Part shown: one piece after another, positions 63,143 through 64,000 of the stretch
Layout: every line of letters begins with the position of its first letter
How positions within the stretch are numbered: position 1 is the stretch's first letter
DNA from: CAZRQL01 sp964602415
GTDB taxonomy: Bacteria > Bacteroidota > Bacteroidia > Cytophagales > Flammeovirgaceae
Assembly (NCBI GenBank): GCA_964602415.1
Contig: CAZRQL010000004.1
Location: 62,001 to 126,000, forward strand
Direction of reading: 5' to 3'
Length of the DNA stretch: 64,000 nucleotides
Position numbers and translations under genes: made by a program
Notes under the pieces: generated by a model
The model's database searches: none
What the model was told of the DNA's origin: nothing
Seen by the model: the letters and a program-made list of their open reading frames with translations, nothing else

Positions 63143-63847
63143 ATGAGCTGGATTACTAAAACACTTACTTCCTCGATTGGTCGAAAAGTGATTATGTCAC
63201 TTACAGGTCTTTTTTTGATTTCTTTCCTCTTGGTGCACCTTTCGGGTAATTTTTTGTTGCTCAAAGGTGATGAAGGAGCGGCCTTCAATCTTTACACTAA
63301 GTTCATGACAACCAATCCTGTAATCAGAGTGTTGGAACTGGGGCTTGTAGCCGGATTTGGCTTGCATATTTACACGGGTCTGTTGTTGTCAAGAATCAAC
63401 AACAAAGCCCGCCCCGTCAAATACCATTACGAAAACCCTTCTGTGTCAAGCAATTGGTTCTCAAGAAACATGGTGCTTTCAGGGGTGATAGTGTTGCTGT
63501 TTTTGTTGCTGCACCTCTACAATTTTTGGGTTCGCTACCACTTCCAAGGCGATACGCTCAATGTACAAACCATAGATGGCAAATCGTACTTGGATATGTA
63601 CCAAGCCGCCGTCGAAACTTTCAAAATGTGGTGGTACACAGCGGTTTATTTGTTGGCTTTTTTGCTATTGGCTTTTCATTTGAACCATGGATTCCAAAGT
63701 GCTTTCCAATCTTTGGGGCTTAATCACCCCAAATACAATCCGGCTATCAAGGGGCTGGGTACTTTGGTAGCTTTTGCCATTCCTGCGGGATTTGCACTTA
63801 TTGCAATAGCTATGTTTTTGAAAGCCAATGATATAATTGGCCTTTAA
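63143..63847 (+). CDS. sdhC: succinate dehydrogenase cytochrome b subunit
   Basis: SdhC anchors succinate dehydrogenase in the membrane and carries haem, linking to menaquinone. About 234 residues and five helices. GRKVIMSLTGLFLISFLLVHLSGN (in pieces: MSLTGLF, LVHLSGN), GFGLHIYTGLLLS, LLHLYNFWVRYHF and LAFHLNHGFQSAFQSLGL give the haem-ligand histidines of the cytochrome b558 type. I start at ATG 63143. A terminator follows immediately, so sdhA and sdhB are not in tight operon with it here. Confidence 0.93.
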   Translation: MSWITKTLTSSIGRKVIMSLTGLFLISFLLVHLSGNFLLLKGDEGAAFNLYTKFMTTNPVIRVLELGLVAGFGLHIYTGLLLSRINNKARPVKYHYENPSVSSNWFSRNMVLSGVIVLLFLLLHLYNFWVRYHFQGDTLNVQTIDGKSYLDMYQAAVETFKMWWYTAVYLLAFLLLAFHLNHGFQSAFQSLGLNHPKYNPAIKGLGTLVAFAIPAGFALIAIAMFLKANDIIGL

Positions 63848-63864
63848 ACTTCATGTTTTCAAAT

Positions 63865-63903
63865 AAAAAAGGGAGTCCGAAAAATCAGGACTCCTTTTTT
63901 TTT
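63865..63903 (+). terminator. rho-independent terminator after sdhC
   Basis: GGAGTCC pairs with GGACTCC, extended by an A-run against a nine-T run, with a 9-base loop GAAAAATCA. Confidence 0.9.
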
Positions 63904-64000
63904 GTAATCAGGCTTATTACAAAAATCTGTGAGTTAAATCTGTTTTATCTGTATTCTATTTTGGAGCAAAGATGACAGGGATTAAACAGATGGAAAACAG

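Overview
The window is a 64-kb stretch of chromosome from a member of the Bacteroidota, probably a Cytophagales-like or related gliding lineage. The evidence is: secreted proteins with type IX secretion (T9SS) type A and type B C-terminal sorting domains; a fused MurF-alanine racemase; DUF4249, DUF2027-Smr and gliding-motility C-terminal families; promoters of the TTTG-N20-TAnnTTTG type; and almost no Shine-Dalgarno sequences. The genus cannot be named from sequence reading alone.

Layout. 1-7.0 kb: end of an unknown gene, csaA, uppP-rhomboid, a patatin-like lipase, and a Rieske / murF-alr / family 9 glycosyltransferase operon (envelope). 7.1-14.6 kb: a T9SS-secreted protein, menD, an OmpA-type lipid-barrier protein, a fosmidomycin-resistance-type transporter and a LiaF-like protein. 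14.96-15.30 kb: RNase P RNA (rnpB), then aroK convergent with tcdA. 16.7-27.6 kb: a DUF349-like/Smr pair, a multi-PAS PP2C phosphatase, polyprenyl diphosphate synthase, a secreted TPR-caspase, an SPFH protein with HemJ, a Gly/Tyr-rich secreted protein, queG and mtnB. 28.2-30.8 kb: a three-gene sugar-modification cluster (methyltransferase, GT4, TylF). 30.9-41.3 kb: hutU and two large T9SS cargo proteins. 41.4-50.2 kb: trkH, two epimerases, a methyltransferase, a small barrel protein, an AT-rich GHKL-ATPase / STAS-like / PIN operon, a DUF4249 lipoprotein, a solute-binding-fold protein and tRNA-Phe. 50.3-54.0 kb: an AT-rich, repeat-studded island with a Cys-rich lipoprotein and two unknown secreted proteins. 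54.0-63.9 kb: uvrC, a saccharopine-dehydrogenase-like enzyme, etfB, tRNA-Asn, hemC, eno, a low-molecular-weight phosphatase, a cell-wall amidase and sdhC.

How it fits together. Several genes serve envelope building (uppP, murF-alr, the glycosyltransferases, amidase, OmpA protein). Others serve menaquinone-based respiration and haem (menD, the long-chain prenyl synthase, sdhC, etfB, hemC, hemJ). The T9SS cargo proteins and the OmpA protein face outward.

The best candidate for an undescribed system is the tight GHKL ATPase / DUF4325 STAS-like / PIN operon at 45660-47400. It looks like a partner-switch pair joined to an RNase-type effector. Second is the repeat-bounded island at 50.3-54.0 kb, where two copies of a bipartite repeat differ by a 590-bp segment that includes the Cys-rich lipoprotein gene. 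A 20-bp dispersed repeat, related to AACACGGATTACGCAATAGG, marks that island and also lies upstream of rnpB.
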